A stretch of 64,000 nt of DNA from Betaproteobacteria bacterium (GTDB lineage Bacteria; Pseudomonadota; Gammaproteobacteria; Burkholderiales; SG8-41): contig JACPTK010000033.1 of the NCBI GenBank assembly GCA_016192825.1, positions 62,001 through 126,000 on the forward strand, read 5' to 3'. Below, piece after piece: positions 25,369 to 34,310 of the stretch (positions are counted from its first letter, which is position 1; every line of letters begins with the position of its first letter). Made by a program: the position numbers and the translations under genes. The notes beneath the pieces are model-generated. The model ran no database searches and was not told the DNA's origin. It saw only the letters and a list, made by a program, of their open reading frames with translations.

Positions 25369-26349
25369 ATGAGACTGGCCATCCGCGCCGCAGTCGCGGC
25401 ATTTACAACTACTCTAGCCGCTGCACAGGTGGGCGAAGCCGCAGAGCCGGCTTTTCCGAACAAACCAGTCCGTCTGCTCGTTACTTACGCCCCCGGCGGG
25501 GCGTCCGACATCGTAAGCCGGCTGATCGCGTCCAAGCTGACACAAGGTCTGCGCCAGCAGGTGATCGTCGAAAATCGCCCGGGCGCATCCGGAATCATCG
25601 CGTCGGAGCTCCTCGTGAGGGCTCCCGCGGATGGCTATACGATCATCCACGTGAACATCGCACACGGAGCCAATCCTTATCTAAACGCAAAGCTGCCATA
25701 CGACACCACGAAAGACTTTTCATCGGTTACGCTGCTGGCTCTGCTGCCGATGATCCTGCTGACCCACCCGTCGCTGCCGGGGAAATCCGTGGGCGATCTG
25801 ATCGCGCTAATCAAAGCGAAGCGGGGAGGACTCAATTATGCCTCCGCCGGAAGCGGCAGCGCCAACCATCTCGCGATGGAATTGTTCATGCACGCGACCG
25901 GTCTCGACGCGACGCACGTGCCGTATAAAGGAGGGGGGCCGGCAATCGCCGATCTGCTGGGCGGACAGATCCCGATGATGTTCATCACGATCCCGCCGGC
26001 GCTTCCGCACGCGAAAGCCGGCAAGGTGCGCGTACTTGCCGTGAGCAGCGCCAAGCGCTCGCCCGTGCTGCCTAACGTGCCGACAGTAGCCGAAAGCGGC
26101 GTCCCCGGATTCGACTTTAATGAATGGCAGGCGATTCTCGCGCCGCGAGGCACGCCCAGGAACGTGATCGCCAGGCTGAACGGCGAAATCAACAAAGCCC
26201 TCGCCCAGCCGGATGTCAAAGAGCGGATGTCCACCCTCGGTGCCGCGACCGTGGGCGGCACGCCCGAACAGCTCACCACGCACGTCGCGGCCGAGCTAAA
26301 GAGATGGAGCACCGTCATCAAGAAATCGGGTATCGGCGTCCAGAAATAA
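25369..26349 (+). CDS. Bug/TctC-type solute-binding protein
   Basis: A 326-residue periplasmic receptor: signal peptide MRLAIRAAVAAFTTTLAAAQ, then FPNKPVRLLVTYAPGGASDIVSR, QQVIVENRPGASGIIASELL, PADGYTIIHVNIAHGANPYLN and THVPYKGGGPAIADLLGGQ. The VNIAHGANP element is shared with the protein at 30427, so these two are close paralogues, each next to an amidohydrolase or PRISE gene. AGGAGGAG precedes the ATG at 25369. It is probably co-transcribed with the amidohydrolase at 26393. The ligand may be the substrate of these enzymes, which is inference. Confidence 0.94.
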   Translation: MRLAIRAAVAAFTTTLAAAQVGEAAEPAFPNKPVRLLVTYAPGGASDIVSRLIASKLTQGLRQQVIVENRPGASGIIASELLVRAPADGYTIIHVNIAHGANPYLNAKLPYDTTKDFSSVTLLALLPMILLTHPSLPGKSVGDLIALIKAKRGGLNYASAGSGSANHLAMELFMHATGLDATHVPYKGGGPAIADLLGGQIPMMFITIPPALPHAKAGKVRVLAVSSAKRSPVLPNVPTVAESGVPGFDFNEWQAILAPRGTPRNVIARLNGEINKALAQPDVKERMSTLGAATVGGTPEQLTTHVAAELKRWSTVIKKSGIGVQK

Positions 26350-26392
26350 ATAATGCCAGTCAGTTACCCGCTGTCACGAAAAAGAACATGCA

Positions 26393-27229
26393 ATGAAAAT
26401 AATCGACTTTCGCGTCAGGCCGCCGCTCAAAGGCATACTGAAGACCGCGATGTATGCAAACGCGCCGCGGCGCGACCGTTTTACCCGACAGCTCGGCTTG
26501 GCTCCAGCGCCGTCGGCGCAAAAACAATCCATGCCGCTGCTGCTGAAGGAGATGAAAGAGGCGGGCGTGAGCCGCGGAGTCATCATGGCGCGCCTCTCGG
26601 ACATGCTGGGCAGCATCAGCAACAAGGACGTGCAGGACATCTGTAAGGCATATCCGAAGATCTTCGTGGGCGTCGCCGGTGTCGACCCGACTTCGCGTCG
26701 GGCAGCACTGCAACAGATCGATGATGCGATCAAGGCGGGCTTTCGCGGGGTCACGATCGAGCCCGGCGCGTATCCAATACCAATGTACGCGGATGACCGG
26801 CGCTTTTACCCCGTCTACGGGCATCTCGAAGACCGCAATATCCCCGTGGTCATCATGACGGGCGGCAATGCCGGGCCGGACCTGAGCTACTCCAGCCCCA
26901 TTCCGCTCGATCGCGTCGCGGGAGATTTCCCCACCCTCAAGATCGTGGTGTCGCACGGCAACTGGCCCTGGGTCCACGAGATTCTGCACGTCGCGTTCCG
27001 CCGTCCGAACATCTACCTCTCGCCGGACATGTATCTTTACAACATGCCGGGCATGGACGACTGGCTCAAAGCCGCGAACGGCTGGCTCGCCGATCGCTTC
27101 ATCTACGCAAGCGCATACCCGCTCACGCCGCTCAAGGAGTATGCGGACTGGTTCGTGCGCCTGCCGTTGAAGCCGGACGTGATCGAGAAGTGCGTCTACA
27201 AGAATGCCGCCAGCTTGCTCCGCATTTAG
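26393..27229 (+). CDS. Amidohydrolase_2-fold protein lacking the HxH metal motif
   Basis: A 278-residue paralogue of the protein at 23231. The first strand is IIDFRVRPPLKG, again with Arg in place of both His residues. VVSHGNWPWVHEIL keeps one His, and the final strand reads FIYASAYPLTPL, lacking Asp. FRGVTIEPGAYPIPMYADD matches the substrate-site segment YRGVSIEPGASFTPMHSDD of the paralogue, showing a conserved pocket. It follows the Bug gene by 43 bp. The shared loss of metal ligands with conserved pocket residues argues for a real, distinct activity rather than decay. Confidence 0.88.
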   Translation: MKIIDFRVRPPLKGILKTAMYANAPRRDRFTRQLGLAPAPSAQKQSMPLLLKEMKEAGVSRGVIMARLSDMLGSISNKDVQDICKAYPKIFVGVAGVDPTSRRAALQQIDDAIKAGFRGVTIEPGAYPIPMYADDRRFYPVYGHLEDRNIPVVIMTGGNAGPDLSYSSPIPLDRVAGDFPTLKIVVSHGNWPWVHEILHVAFRRPNIYLSPDMYLYNMPGMDDWLKAANGWLADRFIYASAYPLTPLKEYADWFVRLPLKPDVIEKCVYKNAASLLRI

Positions 27230-27251
27230 CGGCTCGACAGGCGGGCGGTGA

Positions 27252-28415
27252 TCAGAAGATATTCGCGCGTTCGTACTGACGCGGCCAGGGGGTTGGCGCG
27301 CGCAATGCCTTAGCCGCGCGCAGCGGCCAGTACGGCTCGGCAAGCAAAGTGCGTCCAAGTACCACCAGATCCGCGTGCTGATTGGCGACGATGTGTTCTG
27401 CGAAATCGGGGCTGTGTATCAATCCGACTGCGGCGGTCGCGACGCCCGCGCGGCGCCGGATCGATTCGGCGAAAAAGAGCTGATAGCCTGGTGAAGTCGG
27501 AATCGCCTGTCGCGGATCGAGGCCGCCGCTCGAGCAATCGATGAGATCGACTTTGCCTGCGGCTTTGAGCATCCCCGCAAGCCGTATGCTGTCATCGATG
27601 TTCCACCCGCCGTCCACCCAGTCGGTACACGAGATGCGCACGAAGAGCGGCAGCTCTTCGGGCCATACGCCGCGCACTGCATCGACGGTTTGTACGAGCA
27701 AGCGGATACGATTGTCGAAGCTGCCGCCGTACTCGTCTGTGCGCTGATTGCTGAGCGGCGACAGGAAAGAGTGCAGCAGATAGCCGTGGGCGGCGTGCAC
27801 TTCGAGTACCTGGAAGCCGGCTTCGCGCGCACGCCTGGCTGACGCGACAAACAATTCGATCGTTTCGCCGATCGTCTTGCGATCCATCTCGATTGGCACC
27901 GCGTATTCTAGCGCAAACGGCAGCGCTGATGGGCCGATCACCTGCCACGCGCCCTCCTCGCGGGAGAGCGGTTTACCGCCGTCCCATGGGCGCTTGGTCG
28001 AAGCCTTGCGGCCTGCGTGGGCGAGCTGTATCCCGGCGACCGCGCCTTGCGACTTGACGAACGAAGCGATGCGTTTGAAGGCGTCGCGCTGCTCGTCGTT
28101 CCACAGCCCCAGACAATGCGGCGTGATGCGGCCGCGGGCTTCCACGTGCGTAGCCTCGGTGAACACGATGCCGGTGCCGCCCACCGCGCGCGCCGAGAGG
28201 TGCTGAAAATGCCAATCGTCCGGCGTGCCCGAAGTCGCGCAGTACTGACACATCGGCGACATCATGATGCGATTGCGCGCTGTAACCGAGCGAAACGCGA
28301 CCGGGTTGAACAGATGCGGTCCGCGATCGCGCACGGGCGCTTTAGGCGCCATTGCACTGGGTGTCTCCGCTTCGTCCGTTGTGACTGGTGGAATTTTCAC
28401 TTTAACGCCTGCCAT
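27252..28415 (-). CDS. Old Yellow Enzyme-type NADH:flavin oxidoreductase (YqjM-like)
   Basis: A 387-residue FMN TIM-barrel enzyme reducing alpha,beta-unsaturated carbonyls. FRSVTARNRIMMSPMCQY carries the Cys (residue 56 here) typical of the YqjM/thermophilic-like class. LAHAGRKAST, the EVHAAHGYLLHSFLSP motif with the two substrate-binding His (207, 210) and SNQRTDEYGGSFDNR follow, and VVLGRTLLAEPYWP binds FMN phosphate. The start is uncertain: 28445, 28415 and 28352 are possible; the similarity begins near GPHLFNPVAFRS. It lies leftward, 39 bp from the convergent PRISE end region. Together with the two PRISE enzymes it suggests an enone substrate. Confidence 0.92.
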   Translation of the reverse strand: MAGVKVKIPPVTTDEAETPSAMAPKAPVRDRGPHLFNPVAFRSVTARNRIMMSPMCQYCATSGTPDDWHFQHLSARAVGGTGIVFTEATHVEARGRITPHCLGLWNDEQRDAFKRIASFVKSQGAVAGIQLAHAGRKASTKRPWDGGKPLSREEGAWQVIGPSALPFALEYAVPIEMDRKTIGETIELFVASARRAREAGFQVLEVHAAHGYLLHSFLSPLSNQRTDEYGGSFDNRIRLLVQTVDAVRGVWPEELPLFVRISCTDWVDGGWNIDDSIRLAGMLKAAGKVDLIDCSSGGLDPRQAIPTSPGYQLFFAESIRRRAGVATAAVGLIHSPDFAEHIVANQHADLVVLGRTLLAEPYWPLRAAKALRAPTPWPRQYERANIF

Positions 28416-28484
28416 GGCTTGCACTGTCCCTGTTCGTTTGTGCATTGCGAACGCGCTGCCTATTGTAAATCGACCTGCGGGCGA

Positions 28485-29540
28485 TCACGGTATTATTTTC
28501 TGGCGCCGGAAATGCTCGAACAGTGCGAGAAACATCTCTTCGCTGTCGACGGTTTCCCGGAAGCCGCAGTGCCTCAACTTCATCGTATCCGACATCATGT
28601 CGTACTCGGGTGTGAAAATGAAATCGCCATACGACCACAGCGCAGCCCGCTCGTACGGTGTCGGCTCGAGACCGTGCTTCTGGACGATACGATCCCACAC
28701 CGTCGCCTTGTCGCTCATGGCCTGTGCAAGGTGCAGTGTTTTCACGGGACCGGGTTGCATGCCGAAGAATTCGGCAAAACGCGGCCAGACGTTGGCCCAG
28801 CGGATGTAATCGCCGTTCGTGACGTTGTATGCCTGGCCTTCACATTCGGGCTTCGTGGAGATCCACGCAATGGCATTGGCGAGCAGCGTTGCGTCGACTA
28901 CCTGATAGACCGCCTGAAAGTTGCCGGGCGTCCCCGGGAAACGCAGCGGCTGGCCGAGCTCTTTCGAGATCGCCGCGTACACCGCGATCACCATTGCCAT
29001 GCTGCGCGCAATGCCGGGCGCGTGATCGCAGATACCGTGCGGACGGCTTGCGCTCCATGCCCACGACTTGCCGCGGCTCCTCTCAATCGTGAAATCCTCC
29101 TGTGCGTAATACCAGTTGTCCACGAGGACGCGCGGGTCAGACTCCTTGGCTGGCGTCTTATACGGCCCGAGCTCCGATCCGTAATACTTGGAGCCCTGCA
29201 CCAGATGGACGTGCTGAAGTCCGGACGCCACCGGCTCGATCGCGTCGAGCACGTTGCGCAGCATTGCAAGGTTGACGTCGATCGGTTCCCTCGCCACCGT
29301 CGAGTGATCGTGCCGGGCGCAATACAGAACGTGAGTGATGTTCCTCAGCCCAACCAATGCAGTGCGGCACGCCCTAGCATCGGTCAGATCGACGCCGATG
29401 ACACGATAGCCCGTCGGATCCGCGGGTGGCCGACGCGCGAGCCCGATCACGTCCCATTCCTCGCTCGCCGCCAGATGTTCAGCTAGCCGGCGCCCGACCA
29501 CTCCGGATACGCCCGGGATCAGTGCCCGGTAGCGCTTCAT
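28485..29540 (-). CDS. PRISE-type NAD(P)-dependent enone reductase
   Basis: A 351-residue extended SDR. MKRYRALIPGVSGVVGRRLAEHL opens the Rossmann fold, WDVIGLARRPP gives NADP specificity, LVQGSKYYGSELGPYKTPAKE holds the catalytic Lys region, and WYYAQEDFTIERSRGKSWAWSASRP holds the Tyr region and the W-S-x-x-RP signature. It resembles the protein at 24162 along its full length. The ATG at 29540 overlaps the stop of the EthD-like gene (ATGA), so the two are translationally coupled. In plants this family reduces steroid or iridoid enones; bacterial members are mostly uncharacterised. Confidence 0.9.
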   Translation of the reverse strand: MKRYRALIPGVSGVVGRRLAEHLAASEEWDVIGLARRPPADPTGYRVIGVDLTDARACRTALVGLRNITHVLYCARHDHSTVAREPIDVNLAMLRNVLDAIEPVASGLQHVHLVQGSKYYGSELGPYKTPAKESDPRVLVDNWYYAQEDFTIERSRGKSWAWSASRPHGICDHAPGIARSMAMVIAVYAAISKELGQPLRFPGTPGNFQAVYQVVDATLLANAIAWISTKPECEGQAYNVTNGDYIRWANVWPRFAEFFGMQPGPVKTLHLAQAMSDKATVWDRIVQKHGLEPTPYERAALWSYGDFIFTPEYDMMSDTMKLRHCGFRETVDSEEMFLALFEHFRRQKIIP

Positions 29541-30235
29541 GTCGTTGCGCCGGCGCTGCGCGGCGGCACGTGCAGCGTATAAATCACGCTCAGGCGCCGT
29601 GCTTCGCCTCGCGGTTCTGCGCCGCGTCCGGCAAGCGCCTCGCCCTCGACGATCAACAACGCATCGGAAAGATCCCGTTGGGATACCGCTTCGATCATGA
29701 GCACCGCATCGATGTACCTGTCTGTCGAGCGCAGGTGTTCGGCGGTGCCTGCAGCAAGCGCCGCGGGGTTCTTCTCCGCATAACGCGCTGCAACGACGCC
29801 ATGTTGGCGTATGAGCTTGGGAATAAACCCATCGGCCATCCACTGGCGTAACTCGGATTCGCGCCCGGCAGATCTGGTCAGCGGCAACACACCGATTGCC
29901 GCGCCCTCGGCTTGATCGACCTCGGCAGTGATGTCGCAAATGCCTTTGACGGTGTGCTCGAACAGAGGGATGAACTTGCGGCTCGGCGCATCCGGATTGC
30001 GGACGATCGCCCGATACGGCTCCGATGTGAAAACGGCGATGCTCTCTGCCTCGTAGGTGGCGAGATATTTCGGCGTCCCGCTATCGGACACGAAGCGGCG
30101 CCCACGTATGAAGCCCGGCACACCGAGAATGCGCTCCCGTACGTGATCACGGTTGTACCACTCGTTGAATTCGTATTCGAGTTCTACGGGAATATCGGTC
30201 CACACCAGGAGCAGGCCCTTACATGGCAGCGCCAT
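29537..30235 (-). CDS. EthD/dimeric alpha-beta-barrel-like protein
   Basis: A 232-residue protein with FNEWYNRDHVRERILGVPGFIRGRRF near the N-terminus, matching the W-Y-x-x-x-H motif of the protein at 16679. A second, more decayed half has LRQWMADGFIPKLIRQHGVVAARY. The ATG at 30235 has AAAGG upstream. Its stop overlaps the start of the PRISE gene by four bases. Its repeated pairing with SDR-type enzymes in two places suggests an accessory or catalytic role in the same pathway; the function is unknown. Confidence 0.72.
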   Translation of the reverse strand: MALPCKGLLLVWTDIPVELEYEFNEWYNRDHVRERILGVPGFIRGRRFVSDSGTPKYLATYEAESIAVFTSEPYRAIVRNPDAPSRKFIPLFEHTVKGICDITAEVDQAEGAAIGVLPLTRSAGRESELRQWMADGFIPKLIRQHGVVAARYAEKNPAALAAGTAEHLRSTDRYIDAVLMIEAVSQRDLSDALLIVEGEALAGRGAEPRGEARRLSVIYTLHVPPRSAGATT

Positions 30236-30344
30236 CGTACACCTTTGATCGCTGAAGTCGCGAGAACCGGATTGCATCGTTGATTGTGCGGCGAGCGGCG
30301 GGACCCGCACGGGCAGCGGAGTATGCGAATTGTGCAGCCGACAG

Positions 30345-30350
30345 TATAAT
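30345..30350 (+). promoter_or_regulatory. Consensus -10 box upstream of the Bug gene at 30427
   Basis: A perfect TATAAT lies in the divergent spacer between the EthD-like gene and the Bug gene, 77 bp before the Bug start. No good -35 box is seen at 17 bp (TATGCG), so an activator may be needed. Confidence 0.45.
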
Positions 30351-30426
30351 GCACGCAAGCGTGATCGGGCGCGCTGGCTCGGCACGATCTTCCGGTACGG
30401 ACTGTTGGAATGTGGAGGACGAGCGC

Positions 30427-31404
30427 ATGAAAAGCATTTTTGGCCTGATCGTCTTTGCGGTCGCCGGCTCGATTGGCGCGCAAGCAGCCCTTGCCCAGGG
30501 CACGTCGGCTTATCCGAACAGACCGATCCGATACATCCTTCCGTATGCGGTAGGCGGCGGCGTTGACATCCTGGGTCGCATCGTGGCGCAAAGACTGAGC
30601 GAGCGGCTCGGGCAGCAGGTGGTGGCGGATAACCGGCCCGGCGCGAGTGCGATGATCGGCTCGGAGCTCCTCGCCCGATCCGCGCCGGACGGTTACACGA
30701 TCATGACGGCAAACATCGCGCACGGCGCCAATCCGTTTCTCCAGAAGAAACTGCCGTACGACACCGTGAAGGATTTTGCGCCCGTCACGCTGATGGCGCT
30801 GCTGCCGAACCTGCTGGTCATCCATCCAAGCGTCCCCACGCGATCGGTGAAGGAGTTCATCGCACTGGCCAGATCGAAGCCTGGGCGGCTCAGCTATGGG
30901 ACGGCGGGAGCCGGCAGCGCTAATCATCTGGCGATGGAGCTTTTCAAAGTGTCGACGAGCACGGATATCTTGCACGTGCCGTACAAAGGCGGCGGTCCGG
31001 CGGTAATCGACCTTGTTTCCGGACAGATCCACGCCATATTTCTAACGGTGCCGCCGGCGCTGCCGCATGTAAAGGCAGGCCGGCTCGTTGCGCTCGGGCT
31101 GAGCAGCAACAAGCGCTCAAGCGCGCTACCGAATGTGCCGACCGTAATGGAAGCCGGCGTTCCGGGTTTCGAGGTCTACGAATGGCAAGGTATTGTCGTG
31201 CCGGCAGGCACTCCCGCGGCGGTCATCGAGCGTCTGAACAGAGAGATCAATTACGTGCTTGAGCTGCCCGAAGCGCGCGAGCGCATCTCGGGTTTGGGCG
31301 CCAACGTGAAGGGCGGTACGGCCGCCGAGTTTGCCAAGTTCATTTACAAGGAACTGCGTCTTTGGGAAAAGGTCGTGAAGCAGGCCAAACTTCGCGCCGA
31401 CTGA
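30427..31404 (+). CDS. Bug/TctC-type solute-binding protein
   Basis: A 325-residue receptor with signal peptide MKSIFGLIVFAVAGSIGAQAALA and family segments YPNRPIRYILPYAVGGGVDILGR, GQQVVADNRPGASAMIGSELL, APDGYTIMTANIAHGANPFLQ, LHVPYKGGGPAVIDLVSGQ and LPNVPTVMEAGVPGFEVYEW. It is the closest relative in the window of the protein at 25369. GGAGG precedes the ATG. The stop is three bases before the start of an MmgE/PrpD gene, so uptake and metabolism are probably co-expressed. This gives a hint that its ligand is an acid processed by that enzyme. Confidence 0.95.
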   Translation: MKSIFGLIVFAVAGSIGAQAALAQGTSAYPNRPIRYILPYAVGGGVDILGRIVAQRLSERLGQQVVADNRPGASAMIGSELLARSAPDGYTIMTANIAHGANPFLQKKLPYDTVKDFAPVTLMALLPNLLVIHPSVPTRSVKEFIALARSKPGRLSYGTAGAGSANHLAMELFKVSTSTDILHVPYKGGGPAVIDLVSGQIHAIFLTVPPALPHVKAGRLVALGLSSNKRSSALPNVPTVMEAGVPGFEVYEWQGIVVPAGTPAAVIERLNREINYVLELPEARERISGLGANVKGGTAAEFAKFIYKELRLWEKVVKQAKLRAD

Positions 31405-31407
31405 ACC

Positions 31408-32823
31408 ATGACTCCGGCGCGTCAGAGCGCGTCCACCGATTCGGCACGCTCGATAGCGGAAACGTTATCGTACTTCGCTGCCGGCCTGAGTTACGAAGCG
31501 GTCCCAGCCGCTGCGCGCCTATCTGCAAAATTGCATCTGCTCGATGCGATCGGCGTCGCATACGCCTCCGCGAGCTTCGAGTTCGCTCGGCGCACGCGCG
31601 ATAGCCTGAGCGCTTTTGGCCCCGGCGATTATGAAGTGATCGGCATGTCGGGCAAGCTCGAGCTGCGCGATGCAGTACTGATGAACGGCATTCTGATCCA
31701 CGGGCTCGACTTTGATGACACCTCGATCTTCGGGCGCGTGCATCCGAGCGCATTCGTCACACCGTGCGTGCTTGGCATGGCCGCATTTGTCAAGGCGAAC
31801 GGCAAGGAAGCGCTACTCGCTTACATCGCGGGCGTAGAGTGCGCGATCCGCATCGGCGCCGCCGCCAAAGGCGGCTTCCAGCGCGCGGGCTTTCACCCGG
31901 TAGGCGTGGTCGGTGCTTTTGGCGCCGCCATTGCCGCTGGACGGCTGCTACGCTTGGAGCCCGCGCAACTCACCATGGCGCAGGGCATTGCCTACAGTTC
32001 CGCAGCAGGGAACAACGAGTACACGGTGAACGATGCGTGGACCAAGCGCATGCACGCCGGCTGGGCCGGTGTGGGCGGAATCACCGCTGCGATGTTGGCG
32101 CGCGGCGGGTTCATTGGACCGCGCACGCCCTATGAAGGAAAATTCGGGCTTTACCGAACGTACCTCGGCGCCGGTGCAGCGAGTTGCGACCTTGTGGAGA
32201 TGACGGCGCAGCTCGGCACGCGCTGGGAAATCGAGCACGTGGCGTTCAAGCCCATCGCCTCATGCCACTTCAATCACCCGATCATAGACGCCACGATCAC
32301 GCTCGTCACGGAGCACAACCTCGCGCCTGGCCATATCAAGTCCATTCGCGCATTGCTGCCAGAGGCGGCGATCAACACAGTGTGCGAGCCCAGGGCGAAC
32401 AAGCGCGCTCCCACCGACCCCTTCGGCGCTCAATTCAGCGTCTATTATGCGGCGGCCTGTGCGGCCGCACGCCGGCGCTACACGCTTGCGGATCTCGATC
32501 CGCCGGCGCTGAGTGATCCGGAGGTGCTCGCGCTCGCGGCAAAGGTCGACTACGCTGTCGATTCGGAATCGAATTTCCCGCGCCACTATTCCGGGGCAGT
32601 CGAGATCGTCACTTACGACGGCCGCAGGGTGAGTCGCCGCGAAGACGTGAACCGCGGATCGTCCGAACGGCCGCTGACGAACGCGGCGATCGAAGAAAAG
32701 TTTCTGGCGAACGCGCAGCGCGTGATCCCGAAAACGCGCGCCGAGGCCGTCCGTGACGCCATCTTGAACATCGACAGCAGCGCCGATGTGACGTCGGTGA
32801 CGCGCGAAATGTGCCTTCGGTGA
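31408..32823 (+). CDS. MmgE/PrpD family protein
   Basis: A 471-residue member of the 2-methylcitrate dehydratase/cis-aconitate decarboxylase superfamily. Active-site landmarks are present: HGLDFDDTSIFGRVHPSAFVTP (acidic pair and His), TKRMHAGWAGVGG (Lys and His) and FKPIASCHFNHPIIDA (Lys and His). The C-terminal domain contains VNRGSSERPLTNAAIEEKF, the usual substrate-closing segment. It begins three bases after the Bug stop. Unlike the other MmgE/PrpD genes in the window it is outside the palindrome-controlled cluster. Hydratase, dehydratase or decarboxylase activity is possible. Confidence 0.92.
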   Translation: MTPARQSASTDSARSIAETLSYFAAGLSYEAVPAAARLSAKLHLLDAIGVAYASASFEFARRTRDSLSAFGPGDYEVIGMSGKLELRDAVLMNGILIHGLDFDDTSIFGRVHPSAFVTPCVLGMAAFVKANGKEALLAYIAGVECAIRIGAAAKGGFQRAGFHPVGVVGAFGAAIAAGRLLRLEPAQLTMAQGIAYSSAAGNNEYTVNDAWTKRMHAGWAGVGGITAAMLARGGFIGPRTPYEGKFGLYRTYLGAGAASCDLVEMTAQLGTRWEIEHVAFKPIASCHFNHPIIDATITLVTEHNLAPGHIKSIRALLPEAAINTVCEPRANKRAPTDPFGAQFSVYYAAACAAARRRYTLADLDPPALSDPEVLALAAKVDYAVDSESNFPRHYSGAVEIVTYDGRRVSRREDVNRGSSERPLTNAAIEEKFLANAQRVIPKTRAEAVRDAILNIDSSADVTSVTREMCLR

Positions 32824-33262
32824 GTGTCCGAGATTGATACCGGCTACTATTGCGCGCACGCCAGCTCACCGGGATACCGCTGCAGGACACCGTGTTGTCG
32901 CGAACGTTGAAGACATGACTGCCCGCCTGACAGCGCTCGGCACAAGCCGCAAGAGGTAAAACCGAAAGACGATTGGTTGCGGATGACCTGTGCCATCCGA
33001 TACGAGTCTACGAACTGCCCCCCTGACTTCATTGCACTCGATGCGTTCCCCCTCACCGCGAGCGGCAAGATCCTCAAGCGCGAACTTATTGAATGGGCAA
33101 AATGCGGCAGGATTCGCCCGCGAGGCCGTGCGGCGCGCGGGCGACGTGCCGCTCAGCGAGGCTTCAGGGTTGAAGCCGACCTGTCTCGAACGCCGCGGGT
33201 TCACCGTCGGCGGTCTAACGCGCGGCGGAAGCGGGCCCGAAGCGGGAGGATCGGACCCAGCG
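32824..33262. other. 439-bp region with only a gene remnant
   Basis: Between the end of the MmgE/PrpD gene and the stop of the leftward Bug gene. Apart from the acyl-CoA synthetase tail at 32998-33120 nothing recognisable is present; the reading frames before and after this tail do not continue the family. It looks like a scar of a lost acyl-CoA synthetase gene. No terminator with a T-tract was seen. Confidence 0.6.
32998..33120 (+). pseudogene. C-terminal remnant of an AMP-forming acyl-CoA synthetase
   Basis: The frame encodes RYESTNCPPDFIALDAFPLT followed by ASGKILKRELIEW and CGRIRP. PLTxSGKILKREL is the hallmark end of acyl-CoA synthetases, with the catalytic Lys that forms the acyl-adenylate. 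The preceding 450 or more residues of such an enzyme are absent, and the upstream DNA in this frame contains stops. It is therefore a relic, not a gene. Confidence 0.8.
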
Positions 33263-34225
33263 CTAGCGTTCGGTCTCGATTCCCGTTTCCTTGATCAACT
33301 TTTCGATGCGGCCGGCTTCCTCCTTCATCATTTCCGCGAGCTCGGCGGGGGAGCTTGCCACCACTTCTGCGCCACGCTTGAGGAATTGGCCTTTAACGCT
33401 CGCTTTGTGAAGAATTGCCGTTGTTTCCTGGCTCAAACGGCGCATGACGGCCGCGGGCGTATGGGGCGGGGCAAGCATCGCCGTTCCCCCTCCGCTGACG
33501 TACCCCGGAACAATTTCCGCCACGGTCGGCACGCCCGGGAACAGCGCAGACGGCCGGGCGCTGGTAACCGCGATGGCCCTCAGCCGGCCCGACTTGATGT
33601 GCGGTTCAGCCCCGCTGGATGTCGCGAACGATAGCTGCACCCTGCCCGCCATCAGGTCGATGAGGCTCTGCCCGGTGCCCTTGTACGCGATGCGAACCAG
33701 GTTCACGCTGGCCATCGCCTTGAACAATTCCGCCGCGAGATGGGAGGACGAGCCGGTGGACGCCGAAGCGTAATTGAGCTGACCCGGCTTCGACTTGGCC
33801 AAATCGATCAGGTCCCTGACCGATTTCACCGGGAGCGCCGGGTAGACGACCAGCACGTTGGGAGACTGCACCAGCAATGACACCGGGGCAAAATCCCGCA
33901 GCGGGTCGTAGGGCGTCTTGCGAAATAACGGGCCGACCCAGAAGCTGGTCCCAGTGACCAGCAGCGTATAGCCGTCGGGTGTCGCTTTCGAGACGATCTC
34001 GCCCGAGTAGACACCGCCTCCCCGGTTCTCCACCACGACGGGCTGCCCCAGGGCTGCCGAAAGCTCGTTGCCCACCACCCGGGCGGCGTAATCAGTGCCG
34101 CCTCCCGGCTGGGACGTGACGAACCGGATCGGCTTATACGGATACGGTTGCGCCGCGGCTGGTAAGGGCAGCCACCCCAGCATCAGAAGGAAAAACACGC
34201 CCCGAATCAGGGGAGAGTCCGACAT
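33263..34225 (-). CDS. Bug/TctC-type solute-binding protein
   Basis: A 320-residue receptor: hydrophobic signal GVFFLLMLGWLPLPAAAQ, then YPYKPIRFVTSQPGGGTDYAAR, GQPVVVENRGGGVYSGEIV, ATPDGYTLLVTGTSFWVGPLF and VRIAYKGTGQSLIDLMAGR. The SFWVGPL element is shared with the receptors at 34311 (AFWLQPF) and 58102 (PHWIGPL), a distinct subgroup in which a tryptophan follows the second strand. GAGGAGG precedes the ATG. It is followed by no partner gene; the next gene upstream on the strand is another Bug gene, so they may be co-transcribed. Confidence 0.95.
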   Translation of the reverse strand: MSDSPLIRGVFFLLMLGWLPLPAAAQPYPYKPIRFVTSQPGGGTDYAARVVGNELSAALGQPVVVENRGGGVYSGEIVSKATPDGYTLLVTGTSFWVGPLFRKTPYDPLRDFAPVSLLVQSPNVLVVYPALPVKSVRDLIDLAKSKPGQLNYASASTGSSSHLAAELFKAMASVNLVRIAYKGTGQSLIDLMAGRVQLSFATSSGAEPHIKSGRLRAIAVTSARPSALFPGVPTVAEIVPGYVSGGGTAMLAPPHTPAAVMRRLSQETTAILHKASVKGQFLKRGAEVVASSPAELAEMMKEEAGRIEKLIKETGIETER

Positions 34226-34310
34226 AAGGCCTCCTCGTAGTTATATTTGACCAGCGCGTCGCTGGCACGCGGTATCGATCGCCGGTGCCTGCGGGTACCC
34301 CGCGAAAGGC

